A stretch of 40,840 nucleotides of DNA, from NCBI GenBank assembly GCA_937983075.1, contig CALKAQ010000106.1:1-40840 (forward strand), given 5' to 3'. How positions within the stretch are numbered: position 1 is the first letter of the stretch; each line of letters begins with the position of its first letter. A program made the translations under genes and the position numbers. This document shows positions 14,894 through 23,145 of the stretch, piece after piece. The notes beneath the pieces were generated by a model. The model had not been told where the DNA came from. It ran no database searches and was given only the letters and a program-made list of their open reading frames with translations. The stretch is from an uncultured bacterium (GTDB taxonomy: Bacteria > Bacillota > Limnochordia > DTU080 > JAAYLA01).

Positions 14894-16076
14894 TCGGCAC
14901 GGGTTCGGCCTCACGCTCAGTCGAGCTGCGTAGATTCGGCAACGCCACCAGGATGAAGAGAACAAAGGCGATGGCGTTGATCAAGGCGGAACTCATGAAG
15001 GGCAACGACCCGTTGGTTAAGTAAAGCGTTCCGCCGAGGATGGGGCCAAACACCCTTCCCAAGGCGTCCATGGAATCGTATACCCCGATTGCGAGGCCGT
15101 GCCCCACGCGGCTGTGGCGTGTAATGAGCGAGGCATTCGCCGGCCGGATCAAGCCGTGGCCGGCAGCGAAAAGCGCGATAGCGATCGTACCCCATACCGC
15201 CGTTGGAGCAACCGCTATACCGACGAGGGATACGGCTGTGACCAGCAAGCCAAGCGGTATCATGCGTTCTTCGCCGATGCGTTTGCGCAACGGGCCTATC
15301 AACCCGCCCTGAACGATGGAGCCCGAAATGCCCATGATCGCAAACACATAGCCGACCGAGCGTGTCGTCAGTCCGAAGCGGTCGAAGGCGAGAAAGGGGA
15401 ACGCCGTCTCCAGTCCGGCCAGCGACAACGTCGCCAAAAATGCGAGGATGTATAGTGCCGTTGTATTGAACTGAAATGCCTTCAGACGTGACACACGCTC
15501 CGTGGGCGCATTCAGGCGCTTTTCGGGCGGGAGCGATTCCGGCAGAACTCGCCAGACGAACAGGAGCGCCAGCGATGACAGGATGCCGGTAAAGAAAAAC
15601 GGATACCGAATGTTCACATCCCCTAATACGCCGCCAATAAAGGGGCCGAAAATGGCACCGAGGCCGAAGGCGGCACCGAGCACGCCCATGCCTTTGGCGC
15701 GTTCGTCGTCGGATGTCGTGTCGGCGATGACGGCCATGGCCGTCGGCAAAGTGGCCGAGGAGAGAACGCCGGCAAGCGTTCGGGCAATGAACAGGTGGGG
15801 GATAGACCGACCCAAGGCAAACAAGGTCATCGAGATACCGTAGCCTGCCAAGCCGATCATCATGACGGGTCTGCGGCCCACACGGTCCGACAATCGACCC
15901 CATAGCGGACTGAAGACAAACTGAGCAAGGGAGAAACTAGCCGTCAACCAACCCATCGTGGCGCTTGTTGCACCAAAGGTTTGGATGTAGTGCGGTTCGA
16001 CGGGAAACAAGATGGAGAAACCCATCATCACGAGAAAAAGCACGGCAAAAAGAAGCCCAAGAGTACGGCGCTGCAA
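14871..16076 (-). CDS. MFS transporter, drug-efflux-like
   Basis: A 401-residue, twelve-helix major facilitator. Motif A between helices 2 and 3 is GRLSDRVGRRPVMMIG, and the helix-5 motif GAIFGPFIGGVLGD is the antiporter motif C pattern typical of drug/H+ antiporters (TetA/BCR type). It probably exports a hydrophobic compound using the proton gradient. The start is TTG 16076 with AAAGGAG nine bases upstream. The gene is monocistronic, overlaps the YIEGIA partner tail to tail, and is about 100 bases from namA. Substrate unknown. Confidence 0.88.
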   Translation of the reverse strand: MQRRTLGLLFAVLFLVMMGFSILFPVEPHYIQTFGATSATMGWLTASFSLAQFVFSPLWGRLSDRVGRRPVMMIGLAGYGISMTLFALGRSIPHLFIARTLAGVLSSATLPTAMAVIADTTSDDERAKGMGVLGAAFGLGAIFGPFIGGVLGDVNIRYPFFFTGILSSLALLFVWRVLPESLPPEKRLNAPTERVSRLKAFQFNTTALYILAFLATLSLAGLETAFPFLAFDRFGLTTRSVGYVFAIMGISGSIVQGGLIGPLRKRIGEERMIPLGLLVTAVSLVGIAVAPTAVWGTIAIALFAAGHGLIRPANASLITRHSRVGHGLAIGVYDSMDALGRVFGPILGGTLYLTNGSLPFMSSALINAIAFVLFILVALPNLRSSTEREAEPVPTTPKPKR

Positions 16077-16181
16077 CCAAACAATCTCCTTTACGTCACA
16101 AACGACTGCGCACGAATGTGATACGGGAAGGACGTCATCCCGGGATGGTTTCCACGCTGGCTAGGCGGTTCCTCTCATGGA

Positions 16182-17219
16182 TTAATATGCCCGTCGGTAA
16201 GGTTCGGGAATTGCCGCTTTGCCACGTGTCTCCATGATCGCGTGCATTGCCCAATACGGATTGCGCAACATGCCCCGACCGATCGCAACGAGGTCGACGT
16301 CTCCGTTCGCCACCGCCGCTTGGGCCAATTTGGGGTCGTCCAACATGCCGACTCCAATGACGGGAATATCGACTTCTTGTTTGATGGCGCGAGCCATCGG
16401 CAGCTGGTAGCCCGGATAGTTGCCGGGTTTGCGCGTTGTGCCGACCGGACCTTCGCCGCCGCTGCTCACATGGATCATATCGACGCCGGCTGCTTTAAAG
16501 CGCTTGCACAGTTCGATGCTATAGTCGAGATCGTAACCGTTGTCGATGTACTCAACGGCCGAAATGCGGAACAACAGCGGCATGCTCTCGGGCATGACGC
16601 TCTTCACGGCTTGGATGACCTCGACACCGAAGCGTGCCCGATCTTGGCCGTAGATATCGTCGCGTTGATTGATCGCAGGCGAGTGGAATTGATGCAGCAA
16701 ATAGCCATGGGCGCCGTGGAGTTCGATGGTGTCGACCCCCGCCGCAACGGCTCGACGCGCTGCTGCTCGGAACTTCTCAACCATTTCGCCGACTTCGGTG
16801 GTCGACAGGGCGCGGGGCGTTTTGAAGTCCGGACCAAACGGAATGGCGGACGGAGCCACCGGCTGAGCGGCGTCTTGCGCTTTGCGGCCGGCGTGAGCGA
16901 TTTGAATGCCGACTTTGGCGCCATGCTTCTTGATTTCAGCGATCAGTCGTGCAAAAGGCTCAATGTGATCATCCGACCAAAGTCCCAAATCGTAGTCGGT
17001 AATGCGGCCGTCAGGATCGACGTCTGTCATTTCGATGATGATGAGACCGGTGCCGCCGACCGCACGGGAAACGTAATGGACAAAATGCCATTCATTCGGC
17101 TTGCCGTCTTTGGCTTCGACCGAGTATTGGCACATCGGTGCCATGACGATGCGGTTTTTCAACGTGAGACCTTTGAGCGAAAACGATGTGTCTAAGTGAA
17201 TAGCCTGAGCCTGTTGCAT
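16182..17219 (-). CDS. namA: NADPH dehydrogenase, old yellow enzyme family (YqjM/NamA)
   Basis: A 345-residue FMN ene-reductase that uses NADPH to reduce activated C=C bonds of enals, enones and nitro-compounds, a response to electrophile and oxidative stress. It has the YqjM signatures: LKNRIVMAPMCQYS with the redox-tuning Cys (Cys30), GIQIAHAGRK, and the substrate-binding pair in IELHGAHGYLLHQFHSP. GRGMLRNPYWAM near the end holds the FMN phosphate loop. ATG 17219 has AAGGAG upstream. It sits by itself, next to the MFS exporter in the same direction, and fits the electrophile-defence theme of MarR-CatDE 4 kb away. Confidence 0.93.
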   Translation of the reverse strand: MQQAQAIHLDTSFSLKGLTLKNRIVMAPMCQYSVEAKDGKPNEWHFVHYVSRAVGGTGLIIIEMTDVDPDGRITDYDLGLWSDDHIEPFARLIAEIKKHGAKVGIQIAHAGRKAQDAAQPVAPSAIPFGPDFKTPRALSTTEVGEMVEKFRAAARRAVAAGVDTIELHGAHGYLLHQFHSPAINQRDDIYGQDRARFGVEVIQAVKSVMPESMPLLFRISAVEYIDNGYDLDYSIELCKRFKAAGVDMIHVSSGGEGPVGTTRKPGNYPGYQLPMARAIKQEVDIPVIGVGMLDDPKLAQAAVANGDVDLVAIGRGMLRNPYWAMHAIMETRGKAAIPEPYRRAY

Positions 17220-17365
17220 GCGTGATCTCCTTCGGTGTTATAATTCAGCACAACCTTAGTTTATCACGAAACAACGGGTCGGCTGGAACGAGTCACCAGG
17301 CGTTTATACCACGCAGCACCATCCCACACGGAGTGAAACAGAGGAGTATGTGATTCGATGCCCAT

Positions 17366-18292
17366 TCATCCGCCATAATGCGCGATATATTCATCGCGCA
17401 GTTGAAATAACGCTAAGTCTTTCTTTTTGGCTTCGATCATCACGTCTACCGACTGGCCTGTCGCCCGCAGTGCTTCGAAGAACGGAAAAGCGAATTCCCA
17501 GCTGACATAATCCGCATGAGCACGTTGTTGTTTAGCGGATTTGGGGCTTGACAGATGAACTTTCGGCGGGCGGTCTTTCCAAGTGGAAAAAGCATGCTGA
17601 ATAAGTTCATCGAGCGGTTCACCGTCGTTTCTTACAATATGGTGATGGTAGTCGAACACCATGGGCACCCCGAGGCGTTCGGCGAGGTACAACGTTTGGG
17701 CTGCGGAAAATATTTTATCGTCGTTTTCCAATACAATGCGGGCTTGTGCCCAAGGGCCCAATGTGGCGAAGTTTCGCTCGGCTTGCCGCAAAGCCTGCTC
17801 GGGATTGCTGTAGGCACCGCCGATGTGGAGGACGATTTTGGCGGTCTCGTCGAGTCCCATCCCTTCGTAAAGATGACGGTGGTAAACAAGGTATCGTTCG
17901 AGCCATTGGAATACATCAGCGTCGGGAGTGCTCAATACACAAACCTCCGGCAAGTGAGAGCTGACGCGGTAGCCGTGTTTGCGAACAAGTCCGCCAAAAC
18001 GGGCGAGCAATGGGTGAATTTCATCGTCTTCCCACCATGCCCAGCCGTCTGTGAACTCATGAGTAGCCAACGGAATCAGCCCTGCGCTCATGCGGTACAG
18101 TTCGATGTCGTGCACGTGCAAAAAGTGCATGATGCGAATGCTGTTCGTCAGATTCCTGACCGCTACTTGCCGAATCCGACGCAGTCGAGCAGTCTCACCC
18201 AGATCGGCCACGCTTTTGACGGTCACATTTCCGGCCGGAGAGCAGCGGTGCTCACTTAAACAAATGGCTACAAACCCAAAGGACAGCTTCAT
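17366..18292 (-). CDS. uvsE: UV damage endonuclease UvsE/UvdE
   Basis: A 308-residue TIM-barrel endonuclease that nicks DNA 5' to UV photoproducts and some other lesions, starting alternative excision repair. Recognised from MKLSFGFVAICL, the RNLTNSIRIMHFLHVHDIELYRMSAGLIPLATH block, ENDDKIFSAAQTLYLAERLGVPMVFDYHHH with metal-binding Glu, Asp and His, and VDVMIEAKKKDLAL near the end. GAGGAG lies about nine bases before ATG 18292. The gene is alone and divergent from a TPR protein. A 14-bp palindrome GTGGAAGTTTCCAC (18368-18381) lies in the shared upstream region but does not match the Bacillota LexA box. Confidence 0.92.
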   Translation of the reverse strand: MKLSFGFVAICLSEHRCSPAGNVTVKSVADLGETARLRRIRQVAVRNLTNSIRIMHFLHVHDIELYRMSAGLIPLATHEFTDGWAWWEDDEIHPLLARFGGLVRKHGYRVSSHLPEVCVLSTPDADVFQWLERYLVYHRHLYEGMGLDETAKIVLHIGGAYSNPEQALRQAERNFATLGPWAQARIVLENDDKIFSAAQTLYLAERLGVPMVFDYHHHIVRNDGEPLDELIQHAFSTWKDRPPKVHLSSPKSAKQQRAHADYVSWEFAFPFFEALRATGQSVDVMIEAKKKDLALFQLRDEYIAHYGG

Positions 18293-18489
18293 ACGTATCG
18301 TACTCCTCGCACGAGCTGTAGCTAGAATTCCCGGCCTTCATCTGACTATCCGCACCGAGCATGAAGAGTGGAAGTTTCCACATCCATTCATTGCGAAAAG
18401 AAGGAGAAACATCCACTTTCTGTAGAATAGACTAAAAAGTGTGGGTGGGCAATTCGAAATTGGTGAGTGTTCAGGAGGGAGTTGCCGGC

Positions 18490-20289
18490 ATGTCACAGAC
18501 AGGCAGCAGTGCTTTGCGAAGACGGACCCGCCATCTCGCTTTGGGTGTAGCGTTGCTGATGCTTGCTTTCCTGTTTATGGGTGACCGTTTGTTGGTTGGG
18601 ATGGTCAAATCGCTGAACGAATGGGGCCGCACGGAAGCAAGCACTGCTACCCTCGAAACGCTGCTCCAACTGTTTCCCAGCAGCGAGCACGCTGCAGAAG
18701 GTTTGCTTTATATGGCGAAAATGACGCCGCCGGTACGGCCCGATCCATTCGTGCCGTGGACGACATTCACGGGGGACCTCTCCAGCCTCCCGGGAATGGT
18801 ATACTCGATTAAACATAGGGCAACGTGGGGGTCAGCATATGAGGGGAGTGCGTCCGAAAAAATCGGCTACTTGGAGCGATTGTTGGAGGAGTTCCCTGAT
18901 TCAACATGGCGTATGGAAGCGATTGCCGAGCTCGGCTTTACCTTCATTGCGCTGGGGAGATATGAAGAAGCCGCCCAGTGGATGCAGCAGGCGTGGAATC
19001 ACGCCGATTACGCAGCGACTGATCCGGAGATCGGACTGTATTTGGCACAAGCATACCTGAATATGGGCGATTTGGACCGAGCCATGGAAACGCTTGTTGA
19101 AACACGGGAAAAGGCCGAGGAAGTCAACGCATCACCTGATCTGCTGTTTTCCATCGCTCTGGCGTTCGAGAATCTCGGTGCATATGAGCAAGCTTATGAA
19201 CTGGCGACGTCCTATCCTTCCCATTTTGGCATGACGAATCTGCGTTTCCGGCTCAATCGGACTTTTAATCAAATGGTCGGAAATGGTGAACCGCCTTCAC
19301 TGATCGGTGTGGCCACTATGAATGGAGAAAGCCTTGCTGGGGTTCGTATTGTATTGGTATTGGCAACTGGCAATACAAGATATTATCCTGCAACGGCAGC
19401 TGCACAAGCAATTACGGATGCAAACGGCCGGTTTGAACTTTACGGTATTCCGCCGGGGACTTATCAAATCGCTTTGGCGCTGCCGGCGCAAATGGCACGA
19501 GAAAGCTCAATCCATTTTGAAGGGGTCCTGGACACAATGAGACCTCCGACCGTTGCGATTGCAGAGGGGGAAACAACCGAAATAGCGGTCCGTTTCGAGC
19601 GCAGTCCGCTCTTTACTCACGTTCAGGTGATCGACCAAGAACCGTATCCGGTACTCGAGCTGGCGTGGGAAGAAGATCCACGGGCAGCATTTTACCGCAT
19701 TGGACTGATTCAAAAAGCACGCATAAGCCCGAGCGCTGAGATAACCATGCACGCAATTCTCGCCGATATCAATGCGTGGACTTTCGAAGCGCCGGAGGCA
19801 CGCATTTCACTCGAAGAGTTGTATCGGCATTCGACAGATCATCCTCGTTCTACCGGGCTTCCCGAAGGAGAGATTGACCTTACGGCGCTTTTGGGTTTCC
19901 GCCATCCCGACGTTTCCGCACATTTTTATGTACAGCCCATCGGCGCGGATGGTGAGCTGCTCGGGAACTCGCAAGGCGAATGGGATGGCCTCAGCGAGGT
20001 ACGCAGAAACTTGGCGACCGTGGAACTGCCTTCTCGACGCACGGTAGCGGACGAACTGCTGTTGCAGCGGAATTACGACGCAGCCATTGCCGCTTACAAA
20101 GAACAGCTCGAGCAAAATCCGAACGACCTGCACAGCTTGTACGTTCTTTGGGCGCTTCACACGTACGGTACAGACCATTCGGGTTCACATCAAGATCTTG
20201 CGCTTGGCAAGCATTACGGTGAGCGGCTGCTGGAACTCATGGAAAATCGCGTAGTGCGTGACTGGGTCGAGCGATCTTTAGAGCGATGA
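18490..20289 (+). CDS. Membrane-anchored TPR protein with carboxypeptidase-regulatory-like domain
   Basis: 599 residues. One membrane segment (about 16-38, LALGVALLMLAFLFMGDRLLVGMV) anchors an extracytoplasmic body. Residues 45-265 hold TPR-like helical pairs, such as EAIAELGFTFIALGRYEEAAQWMQQAW and IGLYLAQAYLNMGDLDRAMETLVE. At about 269-345 is a carboxypeptidase-regulatory-like Ig fold (TDANGRFELYGIPPGTYQIALAL). Another TPR lies near the end (NYDAAIAAYKEQLEQNPND, about 528-546). GGAGGG lies ten bases before ATG 18490; the frame from 18439 is not supported. It probably scaffolds envelope proteins. The stop is six bases from the convergent mscS stop. Confidence 0.75.
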   Translation: MSQTGSSALRRRTRHLALGVALLMLAFLFMGDRLLVGMVKSLNEWGRTEASTATLETLLQLFPSSEHAAEGLLYMAKMTPPVRPDPFVPWTTFTGDLSSLPGMVYSIKHRATWGSAYEGSASEKIGYLERLLEEFPDSTWRMEAIAELGFTFIALGRYEEAAQWMQQAWNHADYAATDPEIGLYLAQAYLNMGDLDRAMETLVETREKAEEVNASPDLLFSIALAFENLGAYEQAYELATSYPSHFGMTNLRFRLNRTFNQMVGNGEPPSLIGVATMNGESLAGVRIVLVLATGNTRYYPATAAAQAITDANGRFELYGIPPGTYQIALALPAQMARESSIHFEGVLDTMRPPTVAIAEGETTEIAVRFERSPLFTHVQVIDQEPYPVLELAWEEDPRAAFYRIGLIQKARISPSAEITMHAILADINAWTFEAPEARISLEELYRHSTDHPRSTGLPEGEIDLTALLGFRHPDVSAHFYVQPIGADGELLGNSQGEWDGLSEVRRNLATVELPSRRTVADELLLQRNYDAAIAAYKEQLEQNPNDLHSLYVLWALHTYGTDHSGSHQDLALGKHYGERLLELMENRVVRDWVERSLER

Positions 20290-20295
20290 CATCGC

Positions 20296-21144
20296 TTATT
20301 CAGGCAGTCGATCCATGGCATGTACGGTGCGCACCGGGTAAGGGTGCGCAATGCCTTGCTCTTCAAAAATGCGCCGGATGTTTTGAGCGGCTTGCGATTT
20401 CGCAGCGGTGATGCTTATGGTCTTGATATCGATCCAAAAACGCAGCTCCAGCCGAATGGAGCTTTCAGCGAACTCGGTAACCAAAACGACCGGCGGCGGA
20501 TCATCCAGCACACCTTCTAAGTTGTCCACCGATGCTTTGACGGCCTGCATGGCTTTGGCAACATCTTCGCCGTAACGGATCGCGACGGGTAGCTCGACCC
20601 GGCGACTGCCGTTCGCCGTGTAATTCGTCAACGCATTGTTGAAAATGATATGATTCGGCACCAAAATGCGCAGGCCGTCAAGCGAACGGATCACCGTATC
20701 CCGCAAACGAATGTCCGCAACGAAACCGAGGTAGCCTGCCACGGAAACCAAATCACCCACGGTATATGGACGTTGGAGCATCAGCAAGATGCCGGCAAGA
20801 AAGTTACTCAACACGCCTTGCAATGCAAAGCCGACGGCGAAGCCAACCAAGCCGAGCGTCGTGATGAGGGCGGTAAAATTGACGCCCATAACGCCTAATC
20901 CGGCAATCAACCCGATCAACATCACGCCGTAATATGTAAAGCGGTCTAAAACGAGTTCTACATGTGCATCGTGAGCATAGCCACGGCGCTGTCTGCGTTG
21001 CAAGGAAGCTTTGACCGCTCTGCGGGCGAATCCTGCCGCGATTCGGAATAATCCGATCACAACGAGGCCGGCTGCAAACGACGGCAGTATGGCGACGACG
21101 TTGGCGCCAAATTCGGCGAATGCGTCCCAGATGTTTTGATCCAA
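20296..21144 (-). CDS. Small-conductance mechanosensitive channel, MscS family
   Basis: A 282-residue MscS channel that opens under membrane tension to release solutes during hypo-osmotic shock. Three hydrophobic segments are followed by the pore helix pattern LGLVGFAVGFALQGVLSNFLAGILLMLQRPYTVGD and the cytoplasmic beta domain VADIRLRDTVIRSLDGLRILVPNHIIFNNALTNYT. The start is TTG 21144; GAGGAG is 13 bases upstream, longer than ideal. No better in-frame start is visible. Monocistronic, convergent with the TPR gene. Confidence 0.9.
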   Translation of the reverse strand: MDQNIWDAFAEFGANVVAILPSFAAGLVVIGLFRIAAGFARRAVKASLQRRQRRGYAHDAHVELVLDRFTYYGVMLIGLIAGLGVMGVNFTALITTLGLVGFAVGFALQGVLSNFLAGILLMLQRPYTVGDLVSVAGYLGFVADIRLRDTVIRSLDGLRILVPNHIIFNNALTNYTANGSRRVELPVAIRYGEDVAKAMQAVKASVDNLEGVLDDPPPVVLVTEFAESSIRLELRFWIDIKTISITAAKSQAAQNIRRIFEEQGIAHPYPVRTVHAMDRLPE

Positions 21145-21262
21145 CGTAAGGGCTCATCTCCTCGACCGCATTTCAGCTTGAGCAGCAACCGCTGGTGGTT
21201 CGTTTCGGCGGTTTGTGACAAATCCCTCCAGCGCTGCTTTCGTTGACGATCGATAAATGTTG

Positions 21263-21319
21263 TTGACTTGTGTCAAGGAATCATTTATGCTATAATGCAA
21301 TAAGGTTGTATTAATACAA
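21263..21319 (+). promoter_or_regulatory. Promoter and palindromic operators of the metal-transport operon
   Basis: TATAAT (21291-21296) with an extended TGC and TTGTGT (21268-21273) 17 bases upstream form a strong promoter. TTGAC-N4-GTCAA (21263-21276) overlaps the -35. TTGTATTAATACAA (21306-21319), a perfect 14-bp palindrome, lies just after the expected start point. Either is a candidate metalloregulator site (MntR/DtxR or Fur-family). Confidence 0.7.
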
Positions 21320-21341
21320 ATTTCGATTGGGGATGATCCGC

Positions 21342-22283
21342 ATGACCTCGCGGCTATACATGAAAGTCAATCATGGAATGTTGGTCACCATTACGATTGT
21401 GATTCTCGGCCTGTTGATGGCTGCGCCGGGTGCATTGGCCGACGCGAAGCTGAGCGTCGTCGTGACGACGAACATTGTGGCGGATACCGTGCGCAATGTC
21501 GTCGGTGATGCGGCTGACGTGGTGAGCCTGATGGGGCCCGGCGTCGACCCGCATTTGTACAACGCGACGCAGGGCGATTTGCGCAGCCTTTCCCGGGCTG
21601 ATGTCATCTTCTACAACGGCTTGAATCTCGAAGGAAAAATGGGCAGTATCTTGGATCAAATGGGGCGGCGTATCCCGACTTTTGCGGTTACCGAGTATAT
21701 GACCGAAGACATGCTGCTTTTCGATTCCGAATGGGGGACGGTCGATCCTCACGTGTGGTTTGACATTCCGCTGTGGATCAAAGCGGTTGAACGAGTGCGC
21801 GACGCGATGAGTGAAGTCGATCCGCAAAACGCGGCGGTATACGCCGCAAACGCCGCTCGGTTCATCGAAGAGCTGGTGGAGCTCCATGCTGAAGTGGAGG
21901 CGAAGTTTGCCACTATCGCGCCTGAATCTCGGGTGCTCGTCACGGCTCACGATGCATTCAGCTACCTCGGAGCCCGTTATGGACTTGAGGTGGTCGCTCT
22001 CCAGGGCATGAGCACGGATTCCGAATACGGATTGGCGGACGTTCGTGCCTTGGTTCGCTTGCTCATCGAACGCGACATCCACGCCATTTTCCCTGAAACA
22101 AGTGTATCTTCGCACGGCGTCCAGGCCGTCATCGAAGGTGCCAAAGCTCAAGGGCATACCGTGCGCCGCGGCGGCGAATTGTTCTCCGACGCGCTCGGTG
22201 CCGAGGGAACTCCCGGCGGCACGTATATCGGCATGATTCGCCATAACGTTGACACGATCGTTGCTGCGCTTACAGAACAATGA
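21342..22283 (+). CDS. Metal ABC transporter substrate-binding protein (TroA/ZnuA/MntA cluster A-I)
   Basis: A 313-residue binding protein that captures Mn, Zn or Fe outside the membrane. A signal peptide (about 10-32) is followed by LSVVVTTNIVADTVRNVVGD. The three expected His ligands are in VDPHLYNAT, VDPHVWFDI and VTAHDAFSYL, and the fourth acidic ligand is in the C-terminal half (FPETSVS region). There is no His-rich loop, which makes high-affinity zinc specificity less likely. There is no lipobox Cys, unusual for a monoderm binding protein but natural if there is a periplasm. ATG 21342 follows GGGGATGA; the ORF from TTG 21327 is less likely. First gene of a four-gene transporter. Confidence 0.9.
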   Translation: MTSRLYMKVNHGMLVTITIVILGLLMAAPGALADAKLSVVVTTNIVADTVRNVVGDAADVVSLMGPGVDPHLYNATQGDLRSLSRADVIFYNGLNLEGKMGSILDQMGRRIPTFAVTEYMTEDMLLFDSEWGTVDPHVWFDIPLWIKAVERVRDAMSEVDPQNAAVYAANAARFIEELVELHAEVEAKFATIAPESRVLVTAHDAFSYLGARYGLEVVALQGMSTDSEYGLADVRALVRLLIERDIHAIFPETSVSSHGVQAVIEGAKAQGHTVRRGGELFSDALGAEGTPGGTYIGMIRHNVDTIVAALTEQ

Positions 22284-22312
22284 CATCGAGTATCCGAGAC
22301 TGCGCGCCAAGT

Positions 22313-22341
22313 TTTGGACTCATGGAAAGCGGTGAGTCAAA
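22313..22341 (+). promoter_or_regulatory. Hairpin over the ribosome site of the metal ABC ATPase
   Basis: TTTGGACTCA and TGAGTCAAA form a nine-pair stem with one bulged G just before ATG 22345. The only Shine-Dalgarno-like bases (GGTGAG) are partly inside it, so it may lower ATPase translation. Confidence 0.4.
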
Positions 22342-22344
22342 CCC

Positions 22345-23145
22345 ATGTCTCTTGACAAGGAAATTGCCGTAGAAGTACACGATTTAACCGTCGCATACCA
22401 TAGGCGGCCGGTGCTGTGGGGAGTCGATTTTGCTCTCCCCGCCGGTCACCTCATTGGCTTAATCGGCCCCAACGGCGCCGGGAAGTCGACGCTGCTCAAA
22501 GCCATTCTCAATATGGTGCCGGCGGCGTCGGGCTGGGTGAAAATATACGGCAAACCGTATGCGCAGCAAAAGCGGCTGGTCGGCTATGTGCCGCAGAGAG
22601 AATCCGTCGATTGGGACTTTCCGGTCAATGTTCTGGATGTCGTATTGATGGGCCGTTACGGCCACTTGGGGCTTTTGCGCCGTCCGCGCCGGGCGGACTA
22701 CGAGTTTGCGATGGCCTGTTTGGAACAAGTCGGCATGGCCAATTACGCACGGCGCCAAATCAGCCAGCTCTCAGGGGGACAGCAGCAAAGAGTCTTCTTG
22801 GCCCGTGCCCTGGCCCAGGAAGCTCTGGTGTATTTTATGGATGAACCCTTCGCGGGTGTCGACGCCGCCACGGAACGCTCGATCATCGGGTTGTTGGAGC
22901 AGCTGAAGAAAGATGGGAAGACGGTCCTCGTCGTACACCACGATTTGCAGACCGTCCAAGAGTATTTCGATTGGGTGCTTCTGCTGAACATGCGCTTGAT
23001 TGCGGCAGGACCTACGGAGGTAACGTTCACCGATGAAAACCTGCGCAAAACATACGGCGGTCGACTGACTATTTTGTCCCAAGCAGCGCACGCTTTTTCA
23101 CAGCCCGCCGATGCACTGGTCGGGCGAGAGGGGCGTGAGGGTTGA
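22345..23145 (+). CDS. Metal ABC transporter ATP-binding protein
   Basis: The 266-residue ATPase that powers the metal importer. It has Walker A GPNGAGKST (about 47-55), Q-loop YVPQRESVDWDFPVNVLDVVLMGRYG typical of Mn/Zn/Fe transporter ATPases, signature LSGGQQQR and Walker B VYFMDEPFAGVD, then the switch His in VVHHDL. ATG 22345 has a weak GGTGAG ribosome site within a hairpin. The stop shares a base with the next start (TGATG), so translation of the permease is coupled. Confidence 0.93.
   Translation: MSLDKEIAVEVHDLTVAYHRRPVLWGVDFALPAGHLIGLIGPNGAGKSTLLKAILNMVPAASGWVKIYGKPYAQQKRLVGYVPQRESVDWDFPVNVLDVVLMGRYGHLGLLRRPRRADYEFAMACLEQVGMANYARRQISQLSGGQQQRVFLARALAQEALVYFMDEPFAGVDAATERSIIGLLEQLKKDGKTVLVVHHDLQTVQEYFDWVLLLNMRLIAAGPTEVTFTDENLRKTYGGRLTILSQAAHAFSQPADALVGREGREG

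Noticed and set aside
18368..18381. Palindrome GTGGAAGTTTCCAC near uvsE as an SOS box
   Set aside because: It does not fit the Bacillota LexA pattern GAAC-N4-GTTC, and no second copy was seen.
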